Assembly (NCBI GenBank): GCA_029851415.1
Contig: CM056744.1
Span: 64,598,172 to 64,662,171 of the forward strand
Direction of reading: 5' to 3'
Origin: Eretmocerus hayati
Lineage: Eukaryota > Arthropoda > Insecta > Hymenoptera > Aphelinidae
DNA: 64,000 bases
Below the pieces are notes generated by a model, which saw nothing but the letters and a program-made list of their open reading frames with translations, made no database searches and was not told where the DNA came from. Both the position numbers and the translations under genes were made by a program. Shown here one piece after another: positions 33,320-44,700 of this stretch (its first letter is position 1; each line of letters opens with the position of its first letter).

Positions 33320-33522
33320 CTCATGTCTCATGTAGGGTAGTGAGCCTGAAATAGTGAGGAGCAGATTGCCCAGGAGTTTTAGGGTCCGTAGAGGGAAAAG
33401 TTTCTAAAATCCGAGCACGGTCATTGGCTTCGCGGATCGGACGAAAAGGAGCACACATGCGCAATAGACGGACTACAGCTCAAACTCCGTATTTGCAAGC
33501 GGTGGCAAAAGACCCCGATTAG

Positions 33523-33530
33523 TATATAAG
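33523..33530 (+). promoter_or_regulatory. TATA box of LTR G
   Basis: TATATAAG lies 32 bp before the ribozyme stem III equivalent (33,555), the same distance as in LTR B. Confidence 0.5.
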
Positions 33531-33554
33531 AGTGCGTAAGGTGCTTATCGCCGA

Positions 33555-33636
33555 ACGTCCAGAGCAAGACCTGCAACTCCAGTCCTGCCGATGAGTTTGG
33601 TTGCGATGAACCTGGTTGCAGGTGGAGAACGAACGC
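33555..33636 (+). ncRNA. Hammerhead ribozyme G, degenerate
   Basis: CTGATGA has become CCGATGA and GAAAC has become GAAC, so catalysis is unlikely. Stem II reads GTTT/GAAC, which still pairs: one C-G became U-A by paired change and another became U-G. Nine of the eleven loop-loop pairs remain (ACCTGCAAC/GTTGCAGGT). Confidence 0.65.
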
Positions 33637-33719
33637 ACCAGAGGAGCCTTCAGCTCAAGCGTTGTAGAATCATTCATTTGTATGGGTAAGCCATCAGCTT
33701 GTTCTTACACTCAAATGCT

Positions 33720-34240
33720 AGGGAGCGCTCTCCTAATCAGGCTCTGGATAGAGGCTTCGTGACTTGGGCGCCCGAGTTCCCGAAAGAATCATGGAAAAAT
33801 ACTATTTAATTAGGCGTCTCAAGCGCGTTCAGAAACCGTTTGGAATTCAATTGTGGAGGTTTTTGTTTTCTCAAAAACGATAAAAAAGTTTTTGGATGCT
33901 GGAGAACTTAGCTTATTTTTCTCTCGAGAACCGTACAGTCTGGGAATTGTGCGTTTGTTACGTTCAATTGTGCGTAGCTTCCTCTAATAGAGGGTATCTT
34001 GACTCTCTCGAAGCGCAACTAAACTTTCAAGAGAAATGAGGAGAATGAGTTCTCATGTAGCAAATGTGGCCGCCGCAGCAGACGACGCGGCGGGAGTGCA
34101 CACCACGGACACGGGCATTTATTCAGGTGTTATTCTCGGAGGAGATTGCATATTCGCTCAGACACTTGTTCTGAGCTCAAAAACCAAAGTATCCCTCTTG
34201 GGAAATGAACGTCAAAGAGACGACAGTATTTCGCGTAGAG
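33720..34240. other. Unassigned sequence
   Basis: No recognisable gene. The short plus-strand frame from ATG 34,036 (MRRMSSHVANVAAAADD...) runs into the foldback that follows and matches no family I know. Confidence 0.3.
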
Positions 34241-34480
34241 GTGATGACAGTCAACGCGCTACGACACGAATCTCATGACAAGACACTGCCCGACACGACA
34301 TTGAATTTATTCCGTCGGGCCCGGAAATCAATGTATTTGATCCTTTTATCCATTATCAGTCATAGATTATGGGAATAAATCCAATCCATCGATTTCCGAG
34401 TCCGATGGAATGAATTCAGTGTCGTGTCGGGCGGTGTCGTATCATGAGATTCGTGTCGTAGCGCGTTGTCTGTCATCACC
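34241..34480. mobile_element. 240-bp foldback/MITE
   Basis: GTGATGACAGTCAACGCGCT at the left returns inverted at the right (one change), and the arms stay alignable for about 100 bp each (CCCGACACGACA/TGTCGTGTCGGG). Target duplication is not clear. Related GAGATGACA words recur to 34,680. Confidence 0.6.
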
Positions 34481-36320
34481 CTAGACAGTGGTTTGCGGTC
34501 GAATCATATTGATGGGGCGATATCACCGCCGAAGAGATGACACTGGCTTTGCATAGATGGTAAACTATTCCTCGTGGGAGATGAACGCCGAGGAGATGAC
34601 AAAGATTGAGTGTAAAATTTGGTTGAGTGGTTTCGAGTTCATAGCAGTTATCGACTCGGAGAGATGACACCAAAAAGTGGTACGGCGCATGCGCCCGTAT
34701 GGGCGTTTTGCACGCTTTTCTGCTCAGTAGCTTGGTGAGAAGCTGTTTTTGTCAATTATTGACAACAATGATGGTTGTTTCTGAAAAAAACCCACCATTA
34801 GAGGGAGTTGCGCGCAATTGAAGGTGTGATAGACCAATTACGGGCTCCCGATCTCGGGAGAAAGCCGGATAATCAAAATTAGTATCAGGGATACTTCGAT
34901 AGAGGTGTGAGTATTTTCATAGATTAATATAGAATACTGTGGTGATCAATCTAATTTCTCCATCAACTTTTACCCATCCTTGAGTATTTAGCCCATTGGA
35001 CGAAGAGAGAATTCTTTAGAGAAATTGCCTGACTTTTGAAGAAGAATAGATTGGGTACATAGGGCCACTCACATATCATTCTTCAAAAGTCAAAAGAGTA
35101 AGTTTTTGAGATATACTCGGATGAGGGTGGTGAGTACTTAGGGCCACCGACCCATTAATCCAGGATATCTTGGGGGGGGGGGCTTGAATTAGTCGTTCGA
35201 TTTATCGAAGGGGCGGGTACTTAAGCCCGTTCCGACATTAAAAACACGTATTCGAGCTGCATCGAGATTATTGTACAATCAATAAGTGAAAATACACATG
35301 TACATATAAACTATACTCCATTCATTCACTCAAACTCTGTACATGGAATTTCGAAAGCTAGAGGACCAAGCTCGATACAGCTCTGAAATTCAACTAAACA
35401 TAAGCTTGCCACAATGGGCTAACGAGCTGTTGAATTTTCTGAGCCGAGTTGAAGTTTCTATGTATTGGTATACATATTTACATGTTCGTGTGTGTACTCA
35501 CAGCGGGCGCGTCACTAGAGAAAACGAAACGCCTACCTCATTGGCTTCGAGACGCGCGAAAGTTTGAATGCTATATAAAAGCTAGTAATAAGCATATTTT
35601 CAAGTTTTCTAAAATAAAAATCTAAAATTTTGGGGTTCTGGCACTCACAAAAGCAACATGAGTACAATTTCCAGACTATACGGTTCTGAAAAAATTAGTC
35701 AAGTTACCCAACACTCGGAGACTAGACTATTCATTTTTTTTGCAAGTACAATCACATCCGAAATCCATTTTTTCACCAGTTTCTGTAAGCACTCAAGACG
35801 CACAATTAATTGGTATTCTTTTTCTGATTTTCTAGCAAACATGGGGGCCCGGAGCCCAGAATGAATGAGTGATTCCTGGTTCCAACGCAAACTAGAAACC
35901 CTTACTCGAACAAGCGTGGGGGGGGGGGGGTGTTGAGGCACACCGGATACCTACTCCCAGCTCATCCACGGTCATGTCACTTATACGTTCCGTGAAGTAC
36001 CTCTATAACCGAGTGATGGGGCGTTATCGCACTAACAGTAATTTATGAACCCTGAACGATACATAATGACTTCACCGGGAACCGTCGTATCACATGGGAT
36101 AAGGTTCGGAGAAAGTGGATTAGACCACGTTTTAAAGCATCCAGGGAATTGATAATTTCGCCTCTCTGGATTTCAAAGCGATTACAAATTACATAACGCG
36201 TATGCCTTACGAAGGTGCATTGAAAGCGACTTGTCTTGTTCGGTATCCGACCCACGATTGTAGGAGAAAGGTCTACTCAACCGGTGCTCGGACTTGAATC
36301 TCGCATCACGCAAGGTTGGA
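34481..36320. other. Unassigned sequence with two poly-G runs
   Basis: No supported gene. Runs of about 10 G lie near 35,173 and 35,919. A short inverted pair (TGACTTTTGAAGAA / TTCTTCAAAAGTCA) lies at 35,030-35,095. Confidence 0.35.
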
Positions 36321-36321
36321 A

Positions 36322-36516
36322 GAGCCACGACAAGAAGTATCCTCGTGTCCCTGTGCCACCGGAGTACCGAACAAAAATACATGGGAAGAAAGGGGGCAGT
36401 ACGCGCAAGCACGGCACCGTGGCACCGAGATCCTCCACTCTTCTCATTGCTTCCCCTATATTTTCGTTCGGTGGCACGGGGACATGGGTACACGAGGATA
36501 CTTCTTGTCGAGGCTC
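36322..36516. mobile_element. ~195-bp foldback element
   Basis: GACAAGAAGTATCCTCGTGT...GTGCCACCG pairs with its inverted copy at the right, with arms of about 65-70 bp. GAGCC(A/T)CGACAAGAAG marks both ends. Overlapping frames on both strands are mirror products. Confidence 0.6.
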
Positions 36517-36629
36517 GAGACGTGAAAAAGTGTTAGGTGTGTGATCACGAAAGATACCAATGGGATATGTTTGGGCTTGTCTTTGGAGTATTTGTCAATA
36601 AGAACTGAAATCAAAAGTGCAATTTGCGG

Positions 36630-38175
36630 GAGTGTTTCGGAGTCAAATCCTACTCTTGCCGGTGCATGAATCAGAAAATCGATTTTCTACCGACAATCTG
36701 TGGGCTAAGATGGTGGTCATCTTCAAAATGGAACAGTAAGAGAGCAAAACTCCGAGTACTACAACTCGTCACAACCATAACCGGAACGAGATACTCGTAA
36801 GGAGAATATCTGTTCTCGAAAAAATAAGTTAGAGGAGTGATCATATCAGGACTATCGCTATGTTGCCATCGCTCAGTTGAGAAGGTTACATTGCCGCGAA
36901 TTGTCAAATCCTTCTCTTGCTGGTCCATGGATCAGACGATGAATATTGTGCTGGCATTAAGTAGGCAAAAGGGTGACCATCACTTGAATGGAACAATAGA
37001 AGAGCAAAAACCCGAGTACCAAAACTCAACACAACCATTCCCGCTATCATATTTCCGCGAGGAAAATACCTTACTCCGAAAAGATCCTTAAGAGAAGTAA
37101 TATGCCCAGCTCACGACTATGACGACATCCATCAATTTGTGAGTGCAATTAGCAGGATTTTATTCGTGTTGGATCCTATTTTTGCCGGTCCATGGATCAG
37201 AGGATGAATGGTATGCAGACGATTTGCCGGCAAAAAGGTGACCATCTTCTGGATGGAACAGTAAAAAAGCAAAAATCCGAGTATTACACCTCGTCATAAC
37301 CACTCCCGCTAAGATATCCCCCTAAGGAGAATATCTGCCACCAAAAATATTCTCTTGGAAATTCATCATTCCAGGCCTACTGCTACTAGTACGGTATCCG
37401 TCAATTGATATGTGCAATTTGCAGGAGTTCATCCGTGTCGAATCCTACTCATTCCGGTTCATGGATCAGAGAATGAATTTCCTGCAGACAATTTGTGGGT
37501 AAAAGAGGTAACCATGTTCCGAATGAAACGGTAAAATAGCGAAAATCCGATGACTACCACTCGTCACAACCATGACCGATAAGATATTCCGTATGGAGAG
37601 TATCTGCTCCCAAAAAGATTTTTAGAGAAGTCATCATGCCAGGCCTATAGCTATGACGACATCCATCAATGGATATGTGCAATTCGCGGGAGCGTAACTG
37701 AGACAAATCCTACTCTTGCCAGCGAATGGATGAGAGGATGAAATTCCTGCGGACAATTCGTAGCAAGAAAGGTGACCATTTTCTGAATGGTACAGTAAAG
37801 AAGCAAAAATCCGAGTACTATATCCCGTCACAACCATCCCCCAAACGAGATCTCGTAAGAAATCTCTGCTCCCGGGAAGATCCACGAGAGGACTCATCAT
37901 GCCAGGCCTATCGCTACTGAGACATTCATCAATGGATGAGTGAGATGTGGAGGAGTGTGTGCATGATCAAGCGTACTCTTTCCGGTACATGGATCAGAGA
38001 ATGGATGTCCTGCAGACAATTCATAGGCAAAAAGGGTGACCATTTTCAGAATGGAGCAGTAAAAAAGCAAAAATCCGAGTACTACATTTCGTCACAACCA
38101 TTCCTGATACAAGATTCTCGTAAAGAGAAAATCTGCGCCCGAGAAAATCCGTTAGAGGAGCCATGATGCTTTTTC
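36630..38175 (-). repeat. Inverted block of the ~267-bp satellite
   Basis: On the minus strand the same ordered words as the main array appear (CTTGCCGGTC, GATGGTCATC, CTGTTCCATTC, TCGGATTTTTGC, GGTTGTGACGAGT). They repeat about every 265 bp for roughly six monomers. It lies 8.4 kb from the main array in opposite orientation. Confidence 0.8.
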
Positions 38176-39050
38176 AGGGATCATTGAGTCTTCCAAGTCC
38201 CCGACCATGATCTCCTAAGTAGTTCATCCAAAGTCAAAAAACGTACCATTCTATATTCGTATGATGGTGTTTCCGACAATCGAGAATATGATGCAAACTA
38301 CCTCAATTTCTCAAAGAATTATAGAAACAGAAGTTATTATAACTTCGAAAAACTTGAAACTAAGTTATAATTCTATGGAATTTCTCGATCATATTGATGT
38401 TTACATAAAGCACCCCGAATCCAATCTTCAAACTCCGTTTCTGTCGCGTTTTTGGAACGCGCACGAATTTTGGCTCATCATAGGAAGTATTTTCCGTGAA
38501 TAAATACCAGTCCGGGAAGAATCGAACTACATTGGATCTCCACGCATCCATTCAAATCTTTACTGACTGAGTTCTTCGGAGTCAAGAACCTCTAAATTAA
38601 ATAGAATAGAGAGAAATTCTATACTGGCCACAATTCTTACTTATATCAAATCCGTCATGAAGATTATCATGCTTGTATTACGTATCCATTCATGAACTTC
38701 GGTTCACGCGCGATGATTCTCTACTGTAAGCCAAGTTTGATACTATTTGAATCATTTCTTAATACTTGGAGTGGTGGGTGGTGGGAGATGGATGCTGCAT
38801 GTTGATTTGTGACGCGATTTATCCCTATTCAATCCTTAAATATCCCGCAAAACTGCACGGGCACATAACTCGAGATGCACTAGCTAGCGTCTACCTGATG
38901 CAGAAATTCTGGTTTGAGATGTCGACTGTGTAGAGACACTTTGCCAAGCGGCGATTCTAGCGCTTCAGCAGCTCTTAATTGCATCATTTTTGGTCTGATC
39001 AGTAGACCATTATTTCACGATCTAATACTCTTCGGATCCCAAGAACATGT
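38176..39050. other. Unassigned AT-rich sequence
   Basis: Two short overlapping frames (38,261-38,503 plus and 38,360-38,551 minus) cover each other and match nothing I recognise. No repeat structure is seen. Confidence 0.3.
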
Positions 39051-39059
39051 CAAGTCATG

Positions 39060-39300
39060 GTCAGCGTATTTTTTGGGATCGGTTTCTGGGATTTCTGGAG
39101 CTTTCTGGGATCGGTTTCTGGGACCTCTAGGGTTTTCCGGGATTGGTTTCTGGGATTTCTAGAGTTTTCTGGGATCTCCAAAAAACTTGCATTTCATCGA
39201 TCGTTTTCTGGGATTTTTCTTCCGGGATCCCGGGAACCCACATTATATATAGAATTCTTCTGGGACGTCCCGGAAAAGCACATATATCCCAGAAACTGAT
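39060..39300. repeat. Second TTTCTGGGAT repeat cluster
   Basis: TTTCTGGGAT(C/T) recurs about eight times in 180 bp, with steps often of 27-35 bp. It then inverts to ATCCCAGAAA near 39,285. Same family as 1671-2105. Confidence 0.6.
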
Positions 39301-39334
39301 ACTTTATGCAAAAAAGAGTCCCGGGAACCTACGT

Positions 39335-39340
<6 letters not shown>

Positions 39341-39371
<31 letters not shown>
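39341..39371. repeat. (AT)n microsatellite
   Basis: An uninterrupted TA dinucleotide run of about 30 bp. Confidence 0.8.
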
Positions 39372-39374
<3 letters not shown>

Positions 39375-39408
39375 CGTATACTATATAGTTCTTTTTAAAT
39401 CTTTCGTC

Positions 39409-39720
39409 CCACAGCGCCCCACACCACCCCACACCGCCCGCCGCCCCACACTGTCGTTCAAAGTCCGCCCCACTCTTGATTTTATTGTCCGCCCCACATC
39501 GCCATCCAGAATCCGCCCCACTCTTCGTTTTATTGTCCGCACCACACTCCCGTCCAAATTATGCCTCAAGCTGCCTTCTGAAATCCGCCTCACATTAACG
39601 TTGAAAATCCCCCACACACTACCATGAAAAATCCGCCCCACTCTCCATTTTATTGTCCGCCCCACACTGACATGCGCAGTCCGCCCCACATTGTTGTTCA
39701 AAGTCCGCCTCATTTCTGCT
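39409..39720. repeat. 24-bp minisatellite (TCCGCCCCACA...)
   Basis: Roughly twelve units of 24 bp, each starting CGCCCCAC and ending in TC, in at least two alternating subtypes (one ending GATTTTATTGTC, one ending TTCAAAGTC). Because 24 is a multiple of 3, both strands show open frames with an 8-residue period (for example VRPT.. and VGRT..). These are by-products, not a gene. Confidence 0.8.
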
Positions 39721-39904
39721 TCCTCCAAAGAGAAAGCTTTGTTTTCACCCTAACGGTAATTTGATCAAATTTTTCCGTGAAACCAATATATCCTCCAACA
39801 AAATTCCTCTTATCAAAAAAACCCTCAAACCATTCTCTTCTCCTCACCAAAGTCTATCAATTGTAGGTAACACTTTTCCTCCTAACGGCCCCCCGGAATT
39901 GTCA

Positions 39905-40445
39905 GAGACTTATGTTTGCGCCCCTCTGTCCGTGTTTATATGTGCGTGTGTGTGTAACCGTTGTTTCATACCGCACACTCTTTCTCTTCTACTGTTTACC
40001 TCATCAACTCTTAGCTCTCGACAAGTTGGACACAGTCCAATTTCTGATAGCCCAGTGATTTGGCAGCTTCCCTCTCCCAATCAAATTCGATCCATGGCAT
40101 TTTTGAAGCGAAATTGCTCAAATTCCGACTTTTAATACATAAATATCTTCACCTAACACAGTCGCACCGTGAATTGAGTCACCTAAATTAAAATTTTTCC
40201 TACATGATCTATCGATTGGTTAATTCCGAATTTTCAATCAACCTCTACAGATTCCTAGTTCTCCAAAATATCAAAATTTCCACGGAAGACTTCTTTTTTT
40301 TTCATCATTCTCAAACCCACTGCATCGAAATTCCATTTGAACCAAACGACGGATATTGTTAAAGAAATCTCAATCTGCGAAGCCTAAATCTTTCTCAAAA
40401 GCTTCCTCAAAAGGATAACTCAAAAAATAGTAGAACATTTTTATT
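39905..40445 (+). repeat. Dispersed ~540-bp repeat, copy 1
   Basis: Shares order and sequence (GCGCCCCTCTGTCCGTGTTT, CTCTCGACAAGTTGGACACA, CCCAGTGATTT) with 50,917-51,440 at about 85-90% identity. It contains a GT-rich run. No protein is recognised. Confidence 0.65.
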
Positions 40446-40852
40446 AATATTCTTCTTTCCCTCGTATCATTGCTCCACGACTCATTCATCTCAATCTCAA
40501 TGACCTAAAGACCCACTTATGCACCATTTTGAATCGATTGGTTGATACCAAATTCTCTCGAAATCCGTAAAACATTATTCAAATGAAGTTTCTCCCGGGA
40601 AAAGATCATTTTTACCAAGATTTCCAGTTTAATCATCTTTAAACCAACTGTATCGAAATTTCCTCTCAACCGAATAGATATCATTATTGTTGGGAAAACC
40701 TATTTTCAGATGACCCGAAGCTCTGTGAAATGCTTCCTCAGAGGAATAACTCAAAATATAGGATATTCCCTCAATCGTTATGATACTTTTCATATAACGC
40801 CGTGAGAAAGTATTCTCCTAATTACTTTTAGCAGCGTATTTTTTCTATAATC
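40446..40852. other. Unassigned AT-rich sequence
   Basis: No gene. TCGATTGGTTGATACC near 40,533 echoes a phrase in the neighbouring dispersed repeat, suggesting another decayed copy. Confidence 0.3.
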
Positions 40853-41005
40853 CGCCCCACACTGCGTACTCAAAACCGCGCCATACTTCCTTCTAGATTC
40901 CGCTTCACTCCCCATTTCAATGTCCACCACACATTTCTCCCTATTATCCGCCCACATTGCCTTCTGAAATCCGTCCTACACCGCTTTCTACAATCCGCTC
41001 CACCC
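40853..41005. repeat. 24-bp minisatellite, decayed block
   Basis: Five or six 24-bp units of the same family as 39,409-39,720, more diverged. It is repeated at 46,314-46,460 as part of the 441-bp duplication. Confidence 0.7.
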
Positions 41006-41302
41006 CATTGATTTATCACCCCCATTGATTCGTCACCCCGTGACAAGGAATTCTTGCAATTATTTCACTGAAATCCATTTTTGATTCCAAAAACTTTCAC
41101 TGATAGGGAGTCACCTTCGACCATTTCTTCCATCTCGCCGGGATCGTTTGATTGTGAGTCTCATCTTTGCCTTCACTATTATCCCCTCCATGCTGAGCAT
41201 TGATCTTTGACCATCATTGTCTCTGCCTGTATGTATGTTGTCCACCCTTCCTCTTCAACTCTTTGATCGGTTTTCCTTAAATTCTCATGAGTTACAGATA
41301 AC
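40862..41302 (+). repeat. 441-bp direct repeat flanking the copia element, left copy
   Basis: Ends exactly at the first base of the 5' LTR. The right copy (46,314-46,754) starts exactly after the 3' LTR and has the same length, with about five substitutions. Confidence 0.9.
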
Positions 41303-41612
41303 TGTTGAATTGTGAGTAAATTTATCCTGTATGACTATATGTGTCGTCTGCCAGAAGCAGTGGCTGATGCGTGGTGCCACCTGCAGTCTAAAATATGAGT
41401 CTACTTATGTATGTATGTATGAGTGTGGTGCGCGCAGCAGCGAAGCTGAAGAAAGGAGAGAGAGCAACTACTTGTGCTGGAAGAGCCAAGCCGGCAATAT
41501 GTAACATTCTGTATTGTTGTTAATTGAATATACTTATTTATTTATTATGAAAGTATTGAGTCCCAGTCTTGTGCCCCTCATCAACCCTTCGACCCTCTCA
41601 AGTAAATCAACA
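41303..41612 (+). repeat. 5' LTR of the copia element
   Basis: 310 bp, TG...CA, containing a short (TATG)n run and GTGTCGTCTGCCAGAAGCAG. An AT-rich tract (ATACTTATTTATTTATTATG) near the 3' third may hold promoter or polyadenylation signals. Confidence 0.95.
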
Positions 41613-41621
41613 TGGTAGCAG
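41613..41621 (+). other. Primer binding site, initiator tRNA-Met type
   Basis: TGGTAGCAG directly follows the LTR. It is complementary to the conserved 3' end of initiator tRNA-Met (...CTGCTACCA) over 9 nt; complementarity stops there. Confidence 0.6.
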
Positions 41622-41716
41622 GTCGTTGGTTGCGAGATTATTGAAGAAAATTGTGTTTGCTCTGAACTCAGCCACGAAGGGAAGGTTAGAGTTACCGGTA
41701 GCACGTGCACGGCCGC

Positions 41717-44700
41717 ATGGTGAAAAATTGGAGCACTATTGAAAAAGTATTTGAAGAAACTACATCGAAGGTATTGTTACTAAAGAGAATTATTTTTGAA
41801 AGTAAGATTGAGGTCGAAGTATCAGAAGAAACTTGTCGAATCATAAAAGTAATTGAAAACGAAGAGAAGATGGACGATTTTAAAATACCAATTTTTAATG
41901 GAAAAGATTATGCATGTTGGAAGAAGAGAATCATGCTGTTTTTGAAGATGAAAAAATGTGATGAGGTGGCGAAGAGAGCGAGATTGCCGGCAGACAAAGA
42001 AGAAGACTGGGATGACATGAATTTGAGAGCAATGAACTACATATATGGAGCAATATCAAATGAGCAAATGGAATTTGTAAAAGACAAAGAATTGGCTTTT
42101 GACCTTATGAAGAAATTTGACGAGTTTCATTTGAAGGAGTCAACGGCGATGCAAATTTGCGTAAGAAACGGGTTAGAAAATATGAAATTGAAAGACTTTG
42201 AAGAATCAGACAGTTTTTTCACAGAATTTGAAAAACTGATAAATGAATTGAAAGAAGCCGGTGCAAGAGTTCCAGAAGAAGAAAAGATGAACTACATGCT
42301 GAAAACACTTCCTAGTTCAATGAGTCACATAGGTGATCTGGTAGATGTTCTTAAGCCAGAAGATCGGACAACGGAATACGTCAAGAATAAGATAAAGACG
42401 TTTGAAATTCGAGAGAAAAGTGATAACAATAAAGGACAGAGACAGAGTCCAAATGTATTCAAAGTAGAGAGGAAGAATCATGAAACCAGAACGTGCAACT
42501 ACTGTGGTAAGCCAGGCCATATAAAATTCCATTGCCCCAACAAGAGATCGGACCGAAGTAACAACCGGGAAGGAATGCAGCAACAATATCAACAGGGGTA
42601 TCAGATGAATCACCAGCAAGGTGGTGGCTATCAACAGCGAGGAGGCGGATACCAAAATCGAGGAGGCGGTTATCAACAACAGAACAATCGAGGTTATCAT
42701 AATGGTCGTGGAAGAGGCCGAGGTATGTATCAAAATCGAGATAGTCGAGGATCAGGTCGCGGTTGGTATCACCAACAGAGTAATTATAATAGTGGCGAGA
42801 GACAAAATAATACCAATGCAGGAACATTTGTTGTAGAGGTAACGAATAATTTTGATGAATTCTATGAATCTGAGAATTCTCCCGATAAGAAGATTGAAAT
42901 TTTTGCATGCTCTAGAGTAGATGGGAACAGAATAGATTGGTTACTTGACAGTGGGTGTACTGACCACATCATAAATAATCTTTCATATTATTCAAACTAT
43001 ATTGATTTACGAGAGCCAGTTGAGGTTAGAATAGGGGATGGAACAGTTCTTAAAGCCACTCAAATTGGGAATGTCGTTAGTTGTTTCAATATTGAAGGGG
43101 AGGACAAACGAATCAATATGAAAAACGTATTTTTTGTCAAAGAAATGGATAGGAATCTTATCAGCTATGCCAAAGTAACAGATTGGAATAAAATAGTTTC
43201 CATAGGGAAAACATCAAAGATTTTCAATTTAGATACAAATGAATTGATTGCAATCGCGTACAAAGAGAATGGTTTATATAAAATGAGTAGTACTTTAATG
43301 AAGAGAGAAGCAAATTATGTAGCCAAAAGAGAACCAGGTAAAATGACTTCCAAAGAAAAATATCATCGAATTTTGGGCCATGTCAATTTTAATTATTTAA
43401 ACATTTTATCTAAAGAAAAACTTGTTGAAGGATTGCCAAATGAATTGGAGTCACAGTTTATGAAATGTGGAACGTGTATCCAAAATAAAATGCACAATCT
43501 ACCGTTTGAGAATAACCGCCATAGAGCCAAAGAGTTATTAGAAATTGTTCATACAGACGTGAATGGGCCACACAGTACTCCAGGGTTTAACGGTGACAAG
43601 TATTTCGTAACTTTTATTGATGACTATAGTAAAGCTGCTATGGTTTACACAATTAAATGCAAAAGTGAAGTGTATGATTGTTTCGTCAGATATGTAAATT
43701 TGGTAGAGAATCTTACTGGGAGAAGAATTAAACATTTGAAGTGTGATAATGGCAAAGAGTACATGAATAACCAAATTCTCGAGTTCATAAAGAATAAGGG
43801 GATAAACTTAGAGCCTTGCCCACCTTACGTCCACGAATTAAATGGGACTGCAGAGAGATACAATAGATCAATTATGGATACTGGTAGATGTTTACTATCC
43901 GAAGCTGGATTGCATCCAAAGTACTGGCCAGAGGTTATAAAGACAGCTGCTTATTTGAAAAATAGAACTCTAGCAAATACTATTGAAAAGAAAACTCCTT
44001 ATGAAATTTTGATTGGTGAAAAACCAAATATCAGTAACTTACGTCTATATGGCAGTGAAGTTTTTGTCAGGGAACCAGAAGTCCAGAGAAATTCTAAATG
44101 GGATAGAAAAGCTGAGTTAGGAATCCTAGTAGGATATGAAAAAGTGGGATATAGAGTCCTGATTGATAACAAAATTGTAGTAGCTAGACATGTTGAAATA
44201 ATAGAAAAGGATGTAACTTTAGTGGGATACAGGGGAGATGATGAATCAGAAAGTTCAAATTTAGAAACCCATGATGACAGAAGTAGCATTTCAGATATTG
44301 AAGAAAATAGAAAAAGTCCTGAAGTAGAGAAAAATAATTTGCAGAACGTGAGAAGATCAGAAAGATCTAAAAAGCAACCTTCTAAATTTGATGATTATTG
44401 TGTGTACAATAGTGTTATTTATGTAAACTATGTGAATGCAAATTGTCCAGTTACCTATAATGAGGCTATAAGAAGTGAGGAATCAAAATCCTGGTGTGAA
44501 GCCATGGATAAAGAAGTCGAGTGTCTAGAAAAGAATCAAACGTATAAGTTGGTTAAACTCCCACCTGGGAAGAAAGCTCTTGATTTGAAATGGATTTACA
44601 CTTTGAAAGCAAATGGAGTATTGAAAGCCAGACTTGTTGTTAGAGGTTTCCAACAGAAAGAAATTCTTGAAGATATATATTCACCTGTAGCCAAAATGCA

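Larger units (their letters stand above)
33450..33709 (+). repeat. Diverged solo LTR G of the hammerhead family
   Basis: From ACATGCGCAATAGA through the TATA box, degenerate ribozyme and TTCTTACA end, followed by CTCA. No primer tract or interior follows, so it is a solo LTR or fragment. Confidence 0.6.

Noticed and set aside
42317..42908. Minus-strand frames of 138-149 codons over the copia Gag
   Set aside because: Antisense shadows of the repetitive Gly/Gln-rich region.
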